32,786 nt of DNA from Acanthamoeba sp. SK_2022b. Taxonomy: Eukaryota; Discosea; Longamoebia; Acanthamoebidae. Made by a program: the position numbers and the translations under genes. The notes beneath the pieces are model-generated. The model worked only from the letters and a program-made list of their open reading frames with translations. It ran no database searches and was not told the origin of the DNA. Location: NCBI GenBank assembly GCA_027943245.1, contig JANDJZ010000544.1, forward strand, positions 1-32,786, read 5' to 3'. Below are positions 1 to 10,799 of the stretch, piece after piece; within the stretch, counting starts at the first letter, position 1, and each line of letters starts with the position of its first letter.

Positions 1-946
1 GGCACGTGCACGGGCGAGGGCGAGGAGGCAAGCGTAGATGAAGGGGAGGAGGAGGAGGATGCGGAGGCTGCCAGATCGGACTGGGAGCCAACGCCGGCTG
101 CGTTGAGTTTGGGAGGCGGAGGCAAACGCTTCGAGCCCTTCTTCTTCGTGGCCGGTTGCATCGTGACCGGTCGCTGCGGCGGATTGGGCTAACAACACAC
201 CACACACGCACACCACAAACGCACACCACACACACAAAGCGAGAGAGAGAGAGATCAACGGGTCATGTTGGGCGTTTGACGCCTGGCAGAGTGAGGCCGC
301 GTACTCGTGGATTGGTCGCCAATTGATCGGCGACGAGCGGCGAAGCGTTGGTCGGGGGTGGCAGGTCTGACCGGAGCGAGGAACCCGCCGGCGAGGTGGT
401 GGCCGCGCTGGGTGCGAGGGAAGGCTGCGGCGGAAGGGCCTTGGCGGGCGGCGGTATGGGCGCGACGCGCCTCAACGTGTTCCGATTGTGCAGCGCAGTA
501 GACTGTGGCTGTTGCTGGGGGTTCTGCATGGGCGTGAGCCTGCCGGGCGGCGCGGTCGTGCGCGAAGAAGGCGACGACGTCGTGGAAGACACGGTGGCGG
601 AGGACGACGAGCCCAGCGCCGGCCCTGAGCGTGACAGAAAAACAGGAAAAGCGTCAGCGCGAAGTGAAAAGAGCGAAGCGAAAAAGAACGAAAGCGAAGG
701 CCGAAGCTAAAAAGAACGAAGAAGAAAGAACGAAGCCGTACGAAAGGAGGGGATGACGCGAGGCTTGGGCGGGGGCGCTGGGCGGTTGGCAGATGAGGAG
801 GAGGAGAGTGGAGACGAAGACGCGTTGTTGCCGTGGTCGTTGAAAAAGTTGCGCAGCGTGGTCGGTTGGGTCGGTGTGGGCGAGAGCGATGGGTTCGTGT
901 CGCGCTGACGGGAGCTCGACGCTCTCACCGTCCCATAGCCGCGCAT
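1..946 (-). CDS. Pro/Ser-rich protein of unknown function, N-terminal part (partial)
   Basis: I do not recognise this protein. Three exons join in phase on the minus strand: 946-742 (starts MRGYGTVRASSSRQ), 624-281 and 188-1. The first intron runs from a GTACGG donor to a CACGCTCAG acceptor. The second goes from GTCAAA to TTGTTAG and holds GA and CA runs. Exon 3 runs off the left edge with no stop. The visible protein, about 245 residues, is low-complexity: poly-Ser and Pro-rich stretches (PAPPPKP, PIPPPAK, LPPPPKL), a Gln patch (NPQQQPQ) and one Lys run (TKKKGSK). It has no transmembrane segment or signal peptide. PxxP stretches would suit a scaffold or SH3-binding protein, which is inference only. 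A CTG/GTG start nine bases upstream of the ATG is possible but unneeded. Confidence 0.55.
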
Positions 947-1626
947 ATCGTCCACGCTCCTCGCTGGCCTATTGCAAATATTGTTTAGCTTGTCCTTGAA
1001 AGGAGTGGACGATCAAAAAATGGGGGGAGCGTGGCTCATAGATTTCTGCAGATCGAACAAATAGAGATGTACCGAGGAGGGGTGGCCGGTCTACGACCCA
1101 CACCGATGGGCGAAGAGGATGTACAAGTATCCATATCCATGATGTTAACGGGATTTGCGGATGTGCCGGGCAGGCGATCTGCCTCTGCTTCGCACTCTTC
1201 GTTTTGGTTGTTTGGTTGGGTAGGCAGTTTCTCTTTTCTCTTCTAGCTCTTTCCCTGCTTCCCTTCCTCCTCCACTCTCTTTTGATATGATCTAATCAAG
1301 CCGCGAGGAAACAGATAAATATTTCTTTGTGCTCACACCAAAGCTATTGGTTGCCACAGCTATTCCGCGATGAACCTCAGCTCCTGCTAACTGGTTGGCT
1401 GCTGCTGGCAGGCTGGGATCATCCCATCTTGATCTCGCCCTCTTCACTACAGCTCGCCACTGAGGCGTATTCCACTCGCTCGCCACTGCGCTGACTAACT
1501 GCCAGTTGTGTTGGTACATACTTCACACATACTCGGTGTTTTTAAGGCAAGACTCTTTTTCGCCGCTCCCGGCGGGAGAGGTGCCACATCAAACACAAAA
1601 TATCGTTTCAAACACTGTTAGAATCA
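947..1626. other. Intergenic spacer between two divergent genes
   Basis: This stretch separates the minus-strand gene starting at 946 from the plus-strand kinase gene starting at 1627, so it should hold both promoters. The open frames inside it (about 1031-1246 on plus, 1292-1519 on minus) lack family features and splice partners, and I do not call them. No clear TATA box or repeat is visible. Confidence 0.5.
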
Positions 1627-4560
1627 ATGCAAACCACTCCGAATTCTCCTGCGCCTCGCCCATCAGGTAAGATCTCTAAACAGATTTTACAATTGATTTA
1701 CGGCAGACAGATACTAACGTCGGGCAGCACCTCCGCACGATACCCCTAACAAGGGCTCAGACAACTTTCCTGAATACAAACCTACCGTTTCGTTTCGATT
1801 TGGCCTTCGACCAAGCGACACCATTCCTGCAGACAAGGTAAGGCCTTACTGCCTTGTGTATTTAAACAACCATTGACATCGTGACATCTTTGTACTTGTT
1901 CAGTGGGCAGAGCTGGTCCCAGAGATGCAAGGTTGTGTTCTGAGCAAGCGGCTCCTACATTTCTCGGCCCAGTACTCTGTCCCCGAATCTCGGTTGCCTC
2001 CTGTTGCTTTGGGCCACACGTGGGTGCGGCACTACGTGTGGCTCCTCAGCCATACCTACCGCTGGGTAAGTAGCTCGCTTGCAGCTATTGCTCTGGCTAA
2101 TACCTGCGTAGGTCCAACGGTTGAAAGGCCTGCAAAGCCTCGGACGGAGTCCAACCGAGGAGACATGGCGAAGTTTTATCTACACCGACAGCGAGAGGAT
2201 CTTCCTTGATGACCCTGAACTTCATGTTGAGTGGTATCCACGCCATCACTTGATATCAGCTTATGTGGTGGGACTTACTTTCACTTGTCGTTATGTGCAG
2301 CAATTCCCTGCTGAAAACAACAAGACGGGTCACCCAGCTGCAACTGCACGGCCGAACGTTTCTATGGGAATTGTACATAGCCTGGCTCCTGACGCCCCAG
2401 AAGGATGTGCAACTGGAAGCATAGCCTTCTGCTTTGCCGACGGTGAGGAGAAGCGTGGCGATGACGATGTGTCAGATGAGTACTGTCCCACTCTTTGTCC
2501 TCTTAAAGTTGCACATTTAACAGGTTCTTTCCTACTGGACACAGAGCAAAGCTTCTCTGCGTAATGTCGGCCAGAATGTACCACATACGGGACTCGCTCA
2601 GCCTGTACAGTTGGTCCGGTGAGATTAGTGGGGTGCCACTGCCAGTAGCAGTAGGCACGTTACGATGCGGGGCTGAATGGGCAGTCTACCTGATGTGGCG
2701 CGATGATCAGGAGGAGCATTTCCAATGGGCCAAGATCATCGGGAAGGACTTGAGCCAACCAGAGGACTTTCTACATTACACCGCCTTCACCTTTCGTATC
2801 TTCCGCTATGGGCAGATGTTCAAGGATGTTGTCAAGCTTGTCATCGCGCAGAAACAGGTATGAGCCCGGGCAAAACACATTTGAGTTTCGTTGACAAACA
2901 AGGGCTTCCCCATGTATTCAGGATCGGCAGAACGCCCAACGAAGTGCGCCCTCTCAGGATGATGCTAATGGCGAGGAAGAATCAGAGGCAGAACTAAACA
3001 AGGATGACCGCCTGCCAAGGGCTGGACGGCCTGGCCAGCAGCAAACCAAACAAGCATCATACAGAGTAGTGGCAAGTAAAATATTTGCACTACGATCCCC
3101 AAGACTAACCTGACAGCTGTTTGTATAGGAGGGAGGTCTAAACGACTGCGTGCACACACCAGCACAGAATGAGCATGAGTTTACTCCACTCCAAGTGTTG
3201 TCTTCGGTACGATCGTGGTCACACACTATGGGTGGAGAAGGGCATGTACTAATTATAGCACCAGGACCCTGAGCGAAGCCTTGCCGTAGTTGTGGTCGGC
3301 AAAATGGCAGATGGCCAGTTAGTGGTTCGCAAGAGATTCAAGTCATGGTGCGCCGATCGCTACTCCCGCGAGGTTGATGCTTACACGCGATTACACACAC
3401 AAGGTCCGTGGAGCAACAACTTTTCTCTTTGGACATTTGTGAATGCATTCTTCGCCTTTCGTCTCTGATTGCCAGACGCGAATAGACATCACGCCCAAAA
3501 TGCTGCGGCGCTGGCAAGACCAAGCCACAGAGGACTATTGCATCGATTTTGAGTATCAGCCTGGCGTCATTATAGTTTATCCGTCCACGTTAACCAAGGT
3601 CAAGGAGTATATCATCAGTACGCTCAAGGTAAAGCTTGCTTTGTGAATGCTTCCTACTTCAGCTCCTCCACAACAAACGGGCATCGCGCAGGCCTTGGCT
3701 CACCTCCACGACGAAGTTGGTATGATACACAGAGACATCAAGAGAGCTAACATTCTTGCATTCACGACGTCATCTGGGCGTACGACGTTAGGACCTGCCT
3801 TTGATCACCAGTTGACTTCTGGAGCTGACAAGTGAAATAGGTCTGGCCGTAAAGATGGTGGATTTCGAGTACTCGTTTAGCATCGCCCAGCCCATCGAGG
3901 AATGTGATGATAACTACGGCACTTACGGCTATATCTCGCCTGAATGTCAGGAGGCATGGCTTGGACGCGCCTCTCGAAATGTTCGTATTCTGGTACACCT
4001 CTCTTTGCCGCATCAGTCGTATACTGTGAACAACGCACTGGCGACTGATGGCACTTGTTCTTGATCATTTAGACGTCAGTCAATGGAGCTGGGGACATGT
4101 ACGCTCTGGGAGTCATCCTCATCGAGTTCCTCTTTGGCATCTCCCTGAGTGGCCACCAAAAATGAGAGCCTCGAGATAACGCGCTTCCTGGATCAAGTGC
4201 TTAGCACCACCACTCGAGATCCCACAAGCTCCAACCAGGACCGTCGTGCTTTCTTCGCGCCCTTCCTTCGCAATCTGCGGTGCGTTCAGGCTTTCTCCTG
4301 TATATTCCACCAACCGCTTGGCTCACCATAGCCCGCCTTTCTCCAGCGTGCTGGACCCCGATCTGGACGGAGCTCTTGCATGGGGCGATGGCGCCGCGCC
4401 TGCCCTAGATCTCGCGCACAAGCTCACCTGCCCCAACGCCACCAAGCGGCTCACTGCTGCGCAAGCTCTCCCCCCTCCCTTCCTGGTCTGCTTCGATTTC
4501 GGTCACTGCCGATTGCGTAATGCGAGTGTGGCCTGCCTACTGCGTTGCGTTGGGCGGTAG
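1627..4560 (+). CDS. Protein kinase-domain protein with a long N-terminal region
   Basis: This multi-exon gene encodes a eukaryotic-type protein kinase domain after about 330 residues I cannot assign. Early exons join in phase: 1627-1666, 1728-1837, 1904-2065, 2112-2479 (possibly with a 36-nt intron), 2524-2857, then 2922 onward. The N-lobe begins near 3265 with a VVRKRF strand and an EVDAYTRL helix-C motif. An exon from 3476 carries the hinge (YCIDFEY). The catalytic loop HRDIKRANIL lies near 3730-3762 and joins, across an intron at 3780-3840, to VDFEYS, where DFG is DFE. Then come GTYGYISPE and DMYALGVILIEF. The C-lobe end reads KRLTAAQAL. The Mg-binding Asp and catalytic HRD Asp are present, so activity is plausible. 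The frame breaks near an A5 run at 4158-4162. The arrangement recalls FunK1/Crinkler-type kinases with an N-terminal module, which is inference. The stop at 4560 lies 100 bp from the convergent SDHB stop. Confidence 0.72.
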
Positions 4561-4661
4561 AGGGCTCGGCCGCAATGCAAGGCCAATCTTCAACAGAGGA
4601 GGCGCTACTCGTTTGACGAGCCATGTAAGAGGGAAGGCAGGCAGTCAAAGTGACAGGGGAA

Positions 4662-4828
4662 TTATAGGTCGGCGACCGGCGGCATGCCGCTCATGCGCTT
4701 GCGGATGGCGTCCTCGACGGCGGCCTTGTCGCGCAGCTTCTTGTCGAGGTCTTCCAACTTGTGCGTGAGACCCTTCATGCGGGAGATCGAGAGCCCAGGG
4801 TTGAGGTTCTTCGGGCACACCTATCGTG

Positions 4829-4862
<34 letters not shown>

Positions 4863-6564
4863 TGAGCAGAGAGCTCTCGATACCACAGTCGCAGCTCATC
4901 GACCCATACCACAGCACAGTTCATGATCTGGTGACATCCATAGAGCTTCAAGTCCTCCTGGCTCAGTTGGCGAAGCCTGGGTTTGCGAACAGAGAGCAGA
5001 GAGCGCGCATTCCACAAGTGTGTGAGGGTGAGTGGAACGTGAGTGAGGCGTGAGCCGAGAAGCAGGGCCAAGGGCACCTCTCGGCCTGGAAGTCGTCTCG
5101 GGTGTCGGAAATCCAGCGATGAGCGTTCAGCAGAGCGGCGGGGCCGAGAAACTGCAACCATCGCACATCAGCACAACACTGCTTTGAAGGGAGAAGCGCT
5201 GAGGCATGAGGCAAGCTCTCGTTACCTTGTCCTCCTGGGCGCCCTCCCACCAGTACGACGGGCACGAAGCGGAGCAGCACACGCACAAGATGCACTCGTA
5301 GAGACCGTCCAGTCGACGCCTGTCCAACAAGAGAAAAAGGACTCACTCAATTAAGAGTGTGCAAAGGGGCGGGGGGGGGGCTGGGCGCTGCGGGATCGAC
5401 CTGTCTTCCCTCGACTGGTGCTGCTCCACCTTGCGTTGTTTGAGAGCGGCGTCGTCCTTCTTCATAAGGTAGGGCTTGATCTCGCGGTGCTTCGTGTGTG
5501 TAGCAAGAGAGAAAGAGAGAGAGTTTGACGTGAGTCACGCAAGGAGCAAAGACTGTAGGTAACGCTGTAGGTAACGCGAACCTGCTCGAAAAAGTGGGTG
5601 AGATCGGTGACGAGGTCCCGGATCACCTCTGCACAGCAAAGCAGACACGAAAGGGAGTGAGCCAATGACGAGGACGCAGGGATAGGCGTGAAGGAGGTGC
5701 GGGCCATACCCATGTGAGGCAGCGGATAGATCTTGACCTTGCCGTTCCTGATGGCTTCCTTGATCGGCATGGTGCAGGCCAGCGTGTTCTATGAGCAAGA
5801 CAGCCGAGTGCGGCGAGGAGTTAACAAGAAGGGCTCCTCAAGGTGATCTTGGTGCGTGGTGTACCTGGCCATCGATGTTCATCGAGCAACTGCCGCAGAT
5901 GCCCTCGCGGCACAACCTGCCCAGAACAAGAGGAGGTCAGGGTTGCATTGGAGCGAGCACGACGTGTTTGCCAGACAGCCGTACCTCCTGAATGAGAGCG
6001 TGGTGTCCTGCTCGTTCTTGATCTTGAGGAGCGCGTCCAGGACCATTGGCGAACACTCTTTCACATCGACTTTGTAGCTCTACACCGTTTGTTGTTGGTG
6101 GTGGTGGTGGTTAGGCCTGCGCCAAGCAAAGTCCGGCTTCATGTGGTGCAGAGCGCCTGCAGCCTTCCTGGTGTGCTGTACCTGAGTGCGGGGGCTTTCG
6201 CCTTCCTTGCCCGACCAGCGATACACCTCGAAGGTCACGACTGCGCAGAGCTCTGTGATTAGACGAGAAGATGCAACAGAGTGCATACAAAAGCTGAGGG
6301 CCCTCTCGTACGTCCGTCTTGCGGTACGGTCCTGTCTGGAGTGGTGAGGCCTGTGCAAGAGAGAAAGCGATGAGATGAGACGACCAACCGGCAGGTTGGT
6401 GAGAAGAGCAGCGCACTCGGTATGTGCAGGGCCCTTGGGCCAGTTAGGGTGGCTCCTGTCTTGGCGTCTTCAGCGAGTAGGAGCGTGGAGCGCGACAGTG
6501 ACTGCGCACCAGCGCGCACAGCGCGCACCGCAGAGGAGGCAATATTGCGCCTTGAAAGCAGCAT
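4662..6564 (-). CDS. SDHB: Succinate dehydrogenase iron-sulfur subunit, mitochondrial, copy A
   Basis: This is subunit B of respiratory complex II, which passes electrons from the flavoprotein subunit to ubiquinone through three Fe-S clusters in the mitochondrial inner membrane. Twelve exons join in phase: 6564-6417, 6350-6312, 6240-6182, 6079-5985, 5916-5865, 5788-5710, 5628-5582, 5489-5401, 5319-5226, 5151-5078, 4976-4910, 4820-4662, giving 333 residues. The N-terminus ([17 protein letters not shown]) is Arg/Ser/Ala-rich and lacks early acidic residues, like a transit peptide. Then follow FEVYRW, the 2Fe-2S motif [10 protein letters not shown] with NTLACT, the 4Fe-4S motif [12 protein letters not shown] with SYWW, and the 3Fe-4S motif CHQIMNC with CPKNLNPG. 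The last intron carries a GT/CA microsatellite. The usual Ser of FRRSCREG is Leu here. No frame break is seen. It is the downstream member of a tandem pair. Confidence 0.95.
4831..4861. repeat. (GT)n microsatellite in last SDHB-A intron
   Basis: About 31 bp of GT on the plus strand, read as CA in the gene's sense. It lies close to the 3' splice site of the last intron (acceptor ...ACGATAG). The same repeat in copy B is longer (9026-9063). Confidence 0.95.
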
Positions 6565-7174
6565 TCCTTCAATCGTGTTGTGATGGATTGATGGTGGTAA
6601 GACGACAGCTACGTAGTGTTACTGCTGTCGCGACAGTGCCGCCAGTGATACCCGACCAAGCCTTCACTACCCCTGCAACTCACGAAATTCCAACCCTGTT
6701 CAACGTGTCTGCGTCTAAAATCTCTATCGAATGGTGTTGTTCCTTCCATCTTAGGTCAAGATGGAAGATTGTGACAATCAGATCTGATTGTGCGGGATCC
6801 CAAAACGCACAAAAAATAGATGATACCGCCACGAAGCGCATAGCGTGCAGCATGCAATAAGTACAAGCATCAACAGAGATGCATCATCGAATCTTGCCCC
6901 CCCCCCCCTATATTCAATTTGTGCGGGGGAGTAGCCTCTTACGGGGGCAATCGCTCCGCAATTCCCCAGGGAAACCTTATCCCAACGTGTCGACAATAAA
7001 GATTTTGGCGCCTCCTGCATTCTGCCGTTAGAAAAACGGTTTTTGTCAGGTAGCTGTTTGTGTTGTACACCATTGGTTGCTGCTGTTATTGTGGTTGTAA
7101 TTAAATACAGGGCTTATCATGAGCAGCAAGCACACTGTACAACTCTTTCTCTCTCTCTCTCTCTCTCATGCTAG
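6565..7174. promoter_or_regulatory. SDHB-A upstream region, partly shared with copy B
   Basis: The first about 190 bp upstream of the copy A start (to about 6755) align with the region upstream of copy B (10800-10945), apart from about 36 bp present only in A near 6614-6650. The presumed promoter was therefore duplicated with the gene. Beyond that the sequences part. This stretch then holds an 18-bp perfect palindrome (6774-6791), a poly-C run (about 6898-6908) and a CT run (about 7147-7167) just before a possible splice acceptor. No gene is seen. Confidence 0.5.
6774..6791. repeat. 18-bp perfect palindrome
   Basis: ACAATCAGATCTGATTGT reads the same on both strands. It lies 210 bp upstream of the SDHB-A start, just outside the block shared with copy B. 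A nearby imperfect inverted repeat (CCATCTT...AAGATGG, about 6746-6764) adds to the local symmetry. Role unknown. Confidence 0.9.
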
Positions 7175-7628
7175 GCCCCACCATCACCCTAGATGAAGCC
7201 CCAAGCAAACCTTCTAATATCACTAAAGTTACCCCACAACAAGTGTTCACCACATACAACAGATTGAGACATGGGAAGAGGAAGTTTCTCACCTCTGGAG
7301 CTCCCCCAGTAGACCTACAAGGAGATCTGGCCAACTGGCCACTACACTGTATCTTTGACCTCCACAAGACAGTGAGTGACAGTGGGTATCCTTATGTGGA
7401 GATGTGGTCTTATTCAGCAGGTAATTAATTACTTAATTATGTTGCTCCTCACTCCCAGCACCTTATATGAGGCATTCTGTTTGCCCTACAGGGAAACCTA
7501 ATAAGGATGGCACATTTTGGCGCCATTTTGTGGTGGTGTATTTTTGTGGACAGGCCGATCGACCACTGTCTTTGTGCACATCCTCATGGCATCTGTTGCA
7601 GGGTTACCGGTTCCTCAGACCTATTTAG
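7175..7628 (+). CDS. Orphan spliced ORF in CpG-poor tract, possibly transposon-derived
   Basis: I do not recognise this protein. Two exons join in phase: 7175-7420, opening at an acceptor (CATGCTAG) after a CT tract, and 7492-7628, ending in TAG. The join gives about 127 residues including VTPQQVFTTYNRLRHGKRKF, CIFDLHKT, YVEMWSYSAG and TFWRHFVVVYFCGQ. An AATAAA signal follows at 7719-7724, consistent with a 3' terminal exon pair. No start codon or upstream exon is clear, so it may be a 5'-truncated fragment. Its composition is AT-richer and CpG-poor, unlike neighbouring genes but like the repeat block near 20-22.7 kb, which suggests a mobile or foreign source. This is inference. Confidence 0.4.
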
Positions 7629-7718
7629 GTGATTCTGATGAATGCTCACCCCCAGTTCATTTTTCCCTTCCCCACTGACTGTTTGAAATTCCTTGTTGTT
7701 TTACTTTTTTCCGTTGGA

Positions 7719-7724
7719 ATAAAG
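7719..7724 (+). other. Polyadenylation signal AATAAA
   Basis: AATAAA lies about 90 bp after the stop of the orphan ORF at 7175-7628, in a T-rich context. It fits a transcript 3' end near 7740. Confidence 0.45.
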
Positions 7725-7739
7725 CCTGATTCCAGCATT

Positions 7740-8857
7740 ACTTGCATAACTTGTCAATTCAGCGTGTAGCCCCGCGGAAAATGAACCATCTCACACATGT
7801 GGATCGGGCCAGGAGAAAGGAATGTGCTGAATGTGGTGTAGACCCAAAAAGGTCCAAGTGCCTTTTGGCTATTCTGCCATGCACATCACATACACAACAC
7901 AGGCCTGCACGCATTCCAGCCATAGTTGTTGCACATCCCCTGACCTGCCTCCTGTTTGAAAAAACACTACTGCACCAGGTTTTTACTTGGCTAGAGGCAT
8001 GAGATACTGCACATGATCCAGACATCATAGGCTGTCTTGTGAAGTGCAGGTTCCTATTGGTCAAAGCCTGATCACCATAATTACTGCACCATCATGCTGG
8101 TGCACATAACACATTCCTTGTAGACAGTGTATCCAGCAATTTTGAACAAACAGGTCCTGAAATTTGGGAACGTCATAGCAGCACACCTACTTGGGTGTGC
8201 TTCAAATCTCCAGTCCCTGGTTCCATCTTCTTGGTGATTGAAAGGCATCTTTCCTTTGCCAAGCCCAAAGATTTCAAGGATCCTTTGCTCTGTTCAGTTG
8301 TCATCAATTCCTTGCCTTCTTTTCCAAATTTTTCTCCTTTGTAGAAAGGACACACTGTGGCTGCAGTGCATATCTAAAAAAACAGATTGTGCTTCATGGC
8401 ACCCCACCAAGGCTCCAATATCCTCCTCACTTGGTTATGTGTCACTATTTTTATCATTTACATTCTCTATCTTTTTTTTCCTTCACTCCAATCAGACCCT
8501 GCACCCTTCAACCAGAAGTGTTGATCTTCTTCCTTGGCAACATGGTGAAAGCTGTGCCTCAAAGTGACGAAAGGCTGATCTAATGTTGCCTTTTTTGTGT
8601 TTTATTATTATCATTATAATCATTATTATTATTTTGACAGTGTTTTTTGCAGAAACTGTATATTCTTGTTGTCAGAGAGAGTGCTCAAGGTGGCTGTGAC
8701 GTGGCAAGTGTCCTCCTGCCTGACTGGAGGGTGAGGTAGTACTTTGTCGCATTTAGCACTATGAAGAGTGTGGCCATAGAGAACGCATCATTAAACAGCG
8801 GTTTCACGCACAAACACAAGGCTGATTCTCCAGGGATGGGCCCATTAATGAGGCTTG
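7740..8857. other. CpG-poor, AT-richer tract without a supported gene
   Basis: Between the orphan ORF and the stop of SDHB-B the DNA is T-rich and nearly free of CG dinucleotides (only a CG near 8171 and one near 8562 are apparent between 8000 and 8580). It has poly-T and ATT runs (about 8590-8635). Short open frames on both strands show no family features. It looks like decayed repeat or foreign sequence between the tandem SDHB copies. Confidence 0.5.
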
Positions 8858-9024
8858 TTATAGGTCGGCGACCGGCGGCATGTCACTTATGCGCTTGCGG
8901 ATGGCGTCCTCGACGGCGGCCTTGTCGCGCAGCTTCTTGTCGAGGTCTTCCAACTTGTGCGTGAGACCCTTCATGCGGGAGATCGAGAGCCCAGGGTTGA
9001 GGTTCTTCGGGCACACCTATCGTG

Positions 9025-9064
<40 letters not shown>

Positions 9065-10799
9065 TGAGCAGAGAGCTCTCGATACCACAGTCGCAGCTCA
9101 TCGATCCATACCACAGCACAGTTCATGATCTGGTGACATCCATAGAGCTTCAAGTCCTCCTGGCTCAGTTGGCGAAGCCTGGGTTTGCAAACAGAGAGCA
9201 GAGAGCGCGCATTCCACAAGTGTGTGAGGGTGAGTGGAACGTGCGTGAGGCGTGAGCCGAGAAGCAGGGCCGGGCACCTTTCGGCCTGGAAGTCGTCTCG
9301 GGTGTCGGAAATCCAGCGATGAGCGTTCAGCAGAGCGGCGGGGCCGAGAAACTGCCACCATCGCGTCACCACAACACTGCTTTGAAGGGAGAAGCGCTGA
9401 GGCACAAGGCAAGCTCCCGGTACCTTGTTCTCCTGGGCGCCCTCCCACCAGTAAGGCGGACACGAGGCGGAGCAGCACGCACACAAGATGCACTCGTAGA
9501 GACGGTCCAATCGATGCCTGTTCAACAAGAGAAATATGAGTCGATGATCGGTTACTAGTGAGCAAAGGGGCTGGACACTGCGGGCTCGACCTGTCTTCCC
9601 TCGACTGGTGCTGCTCCACCTTGCGTTGTTTGAGAGCGGCGTCGTCCTTCTTCATAAGGTAGGGTTTGATCTCGCGGTGCTTCGTGTGTGTAGCAAGAGA
9701 GAGAAAGAGAGGAGAATCGAGCATGTCACACAAGAAGTGAAGAGGTGTTGTACAAGCAGTCGACGACGAACCTGCTCGAAAAAGTGGGTGAGATCGGTGA
9801 CGAGGTCCCGGATCACCTCTGCACAGCAAAGCAGACACGAAAGGGAGTGAGCCAATGACGAGGACACAGGGATAGGCGTGAAGGAGATGCGGGCCATACC
9901 CATGTGAGGCAGCGGATAGATCTTGACCTTGCCGTTCCTGACGGCTTCCTTGATCGGCATGGTGCAGGCCAGCGTGGTCTGTGAGCGAGGCGGCCCAGCA
10001 AGCCGACGTTAGAAAGGCGAAGGACTCATCCAGATGGGACGCGTGGTGTACATGGCCATCGATGTTCATCGAGCAACTGCCGCAGATGCCCTCGCGGCAC
10101 GACCTGCCCAGAATCATTGGGAGGGGGAGCGGGAGCGGGAGGGAGGGAACAAGAGGAGGTCAGGGTTGCATTGGAGCGAGCACGACGTGCTTTGCCAGAC
10201 AGCCGTACCTCCTGAATGAGAGCGTGGTGTCCTGCTCGTTCTTGATCTTGAGGAGCGCGTCCAGGACCATTGGCGAACACTCTTTCACATCGACTTTGTA
10301 GCTCTACACCGTTTGTTGGTGGTGGTGGTGGTGGTGGTGGTTAGGCCTGCGCCAAGCAAAGTCCGGCTTCATGTGGTGCAGCGCGCCTGCAGCCTTCCTG
10401 GTGTGCTGTACCTGAGTGCGGGGGCTTTCGCCTTCCTTGCCCGACCAGCGATACACCTTGAAGGTCACGACTGCACAGAGTTGGGCTTAGACCAGATGCA
10501 CAGAGCGCACAAAAAAGCTGAGCCCTCTCGAGCACTCGTACGTCCATCTTGCGGCACGGTCCTGTCTGGAGTAGTAAAGCCTGCGCAAAAGGCAAGAGAG
10601 AGAAAGAGATGAGACGACCAACCGGCAGGTTGGTGAGAAGAGCAAAGAGCAGCGCACTCGGTATGTGCAGGGCCCTTGAGCCAGTTAGGGTGGCTCCTGT
10701 CTTGGCGTCTTCGGCGAGTAGGAGCGTGGAGCGCGACCGCGCACCACCTTGCACAGCGCACACCGCAGCTGAGGCAATACTGCGCCTTGAAAGCAGCAT
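8858..10799 (-). CDS. SDHB: Succinate dehydrogenase iron-sulfur subunit, mitochondrial, copy B
   Basis: This is the second tandem copy of complex II subunit B, with the same 12-exon layout as copy A and about 331 residues. The first exon (10799-10658) is six bases shorter than in A. All cluster ligands are present: [22 protein letters not shown] with PYWW, CHQIMNC and CPKNLNPG. The Ser before the first cluster Cys is the family-typical residue, unlike copy A. The segment after the cluster reads NIDGH-TTLACT where copy A and most family members have NIDGQ-NTLACT. The C-terminus is [12 protein letters not shown], against [12 protein letters not shown] in A. An intron holds a GGT-repeat run near 10314-10341. 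The gene is head-to-head with the ABC transporter at 11251. No break is seen, so both copies could be expressed. Confidence 0.95.
9026..9063. repeat. (GT)n microsatellite in last SDHB-B intron
   Basis: About 38 bp of GT on plus (CA in gene sense), at the same intron position as in copy A but several units longer. It was therefore present before duplication and has since changed length. Confidence 0.95.

Noticed and set aside
1031..1246. Short plus-strand frame starting MAHRFLQIEQ
   Set aside because: It has no family features or splice partners and lies in the spacer of a divergent gene pair.
6080..6416. Open frames reading through the early SDHB-A introns
   Set aside because: The exons 6350-6312 and 6240-6182 join in phase with the SDHB protein; the read-through parts are intron.
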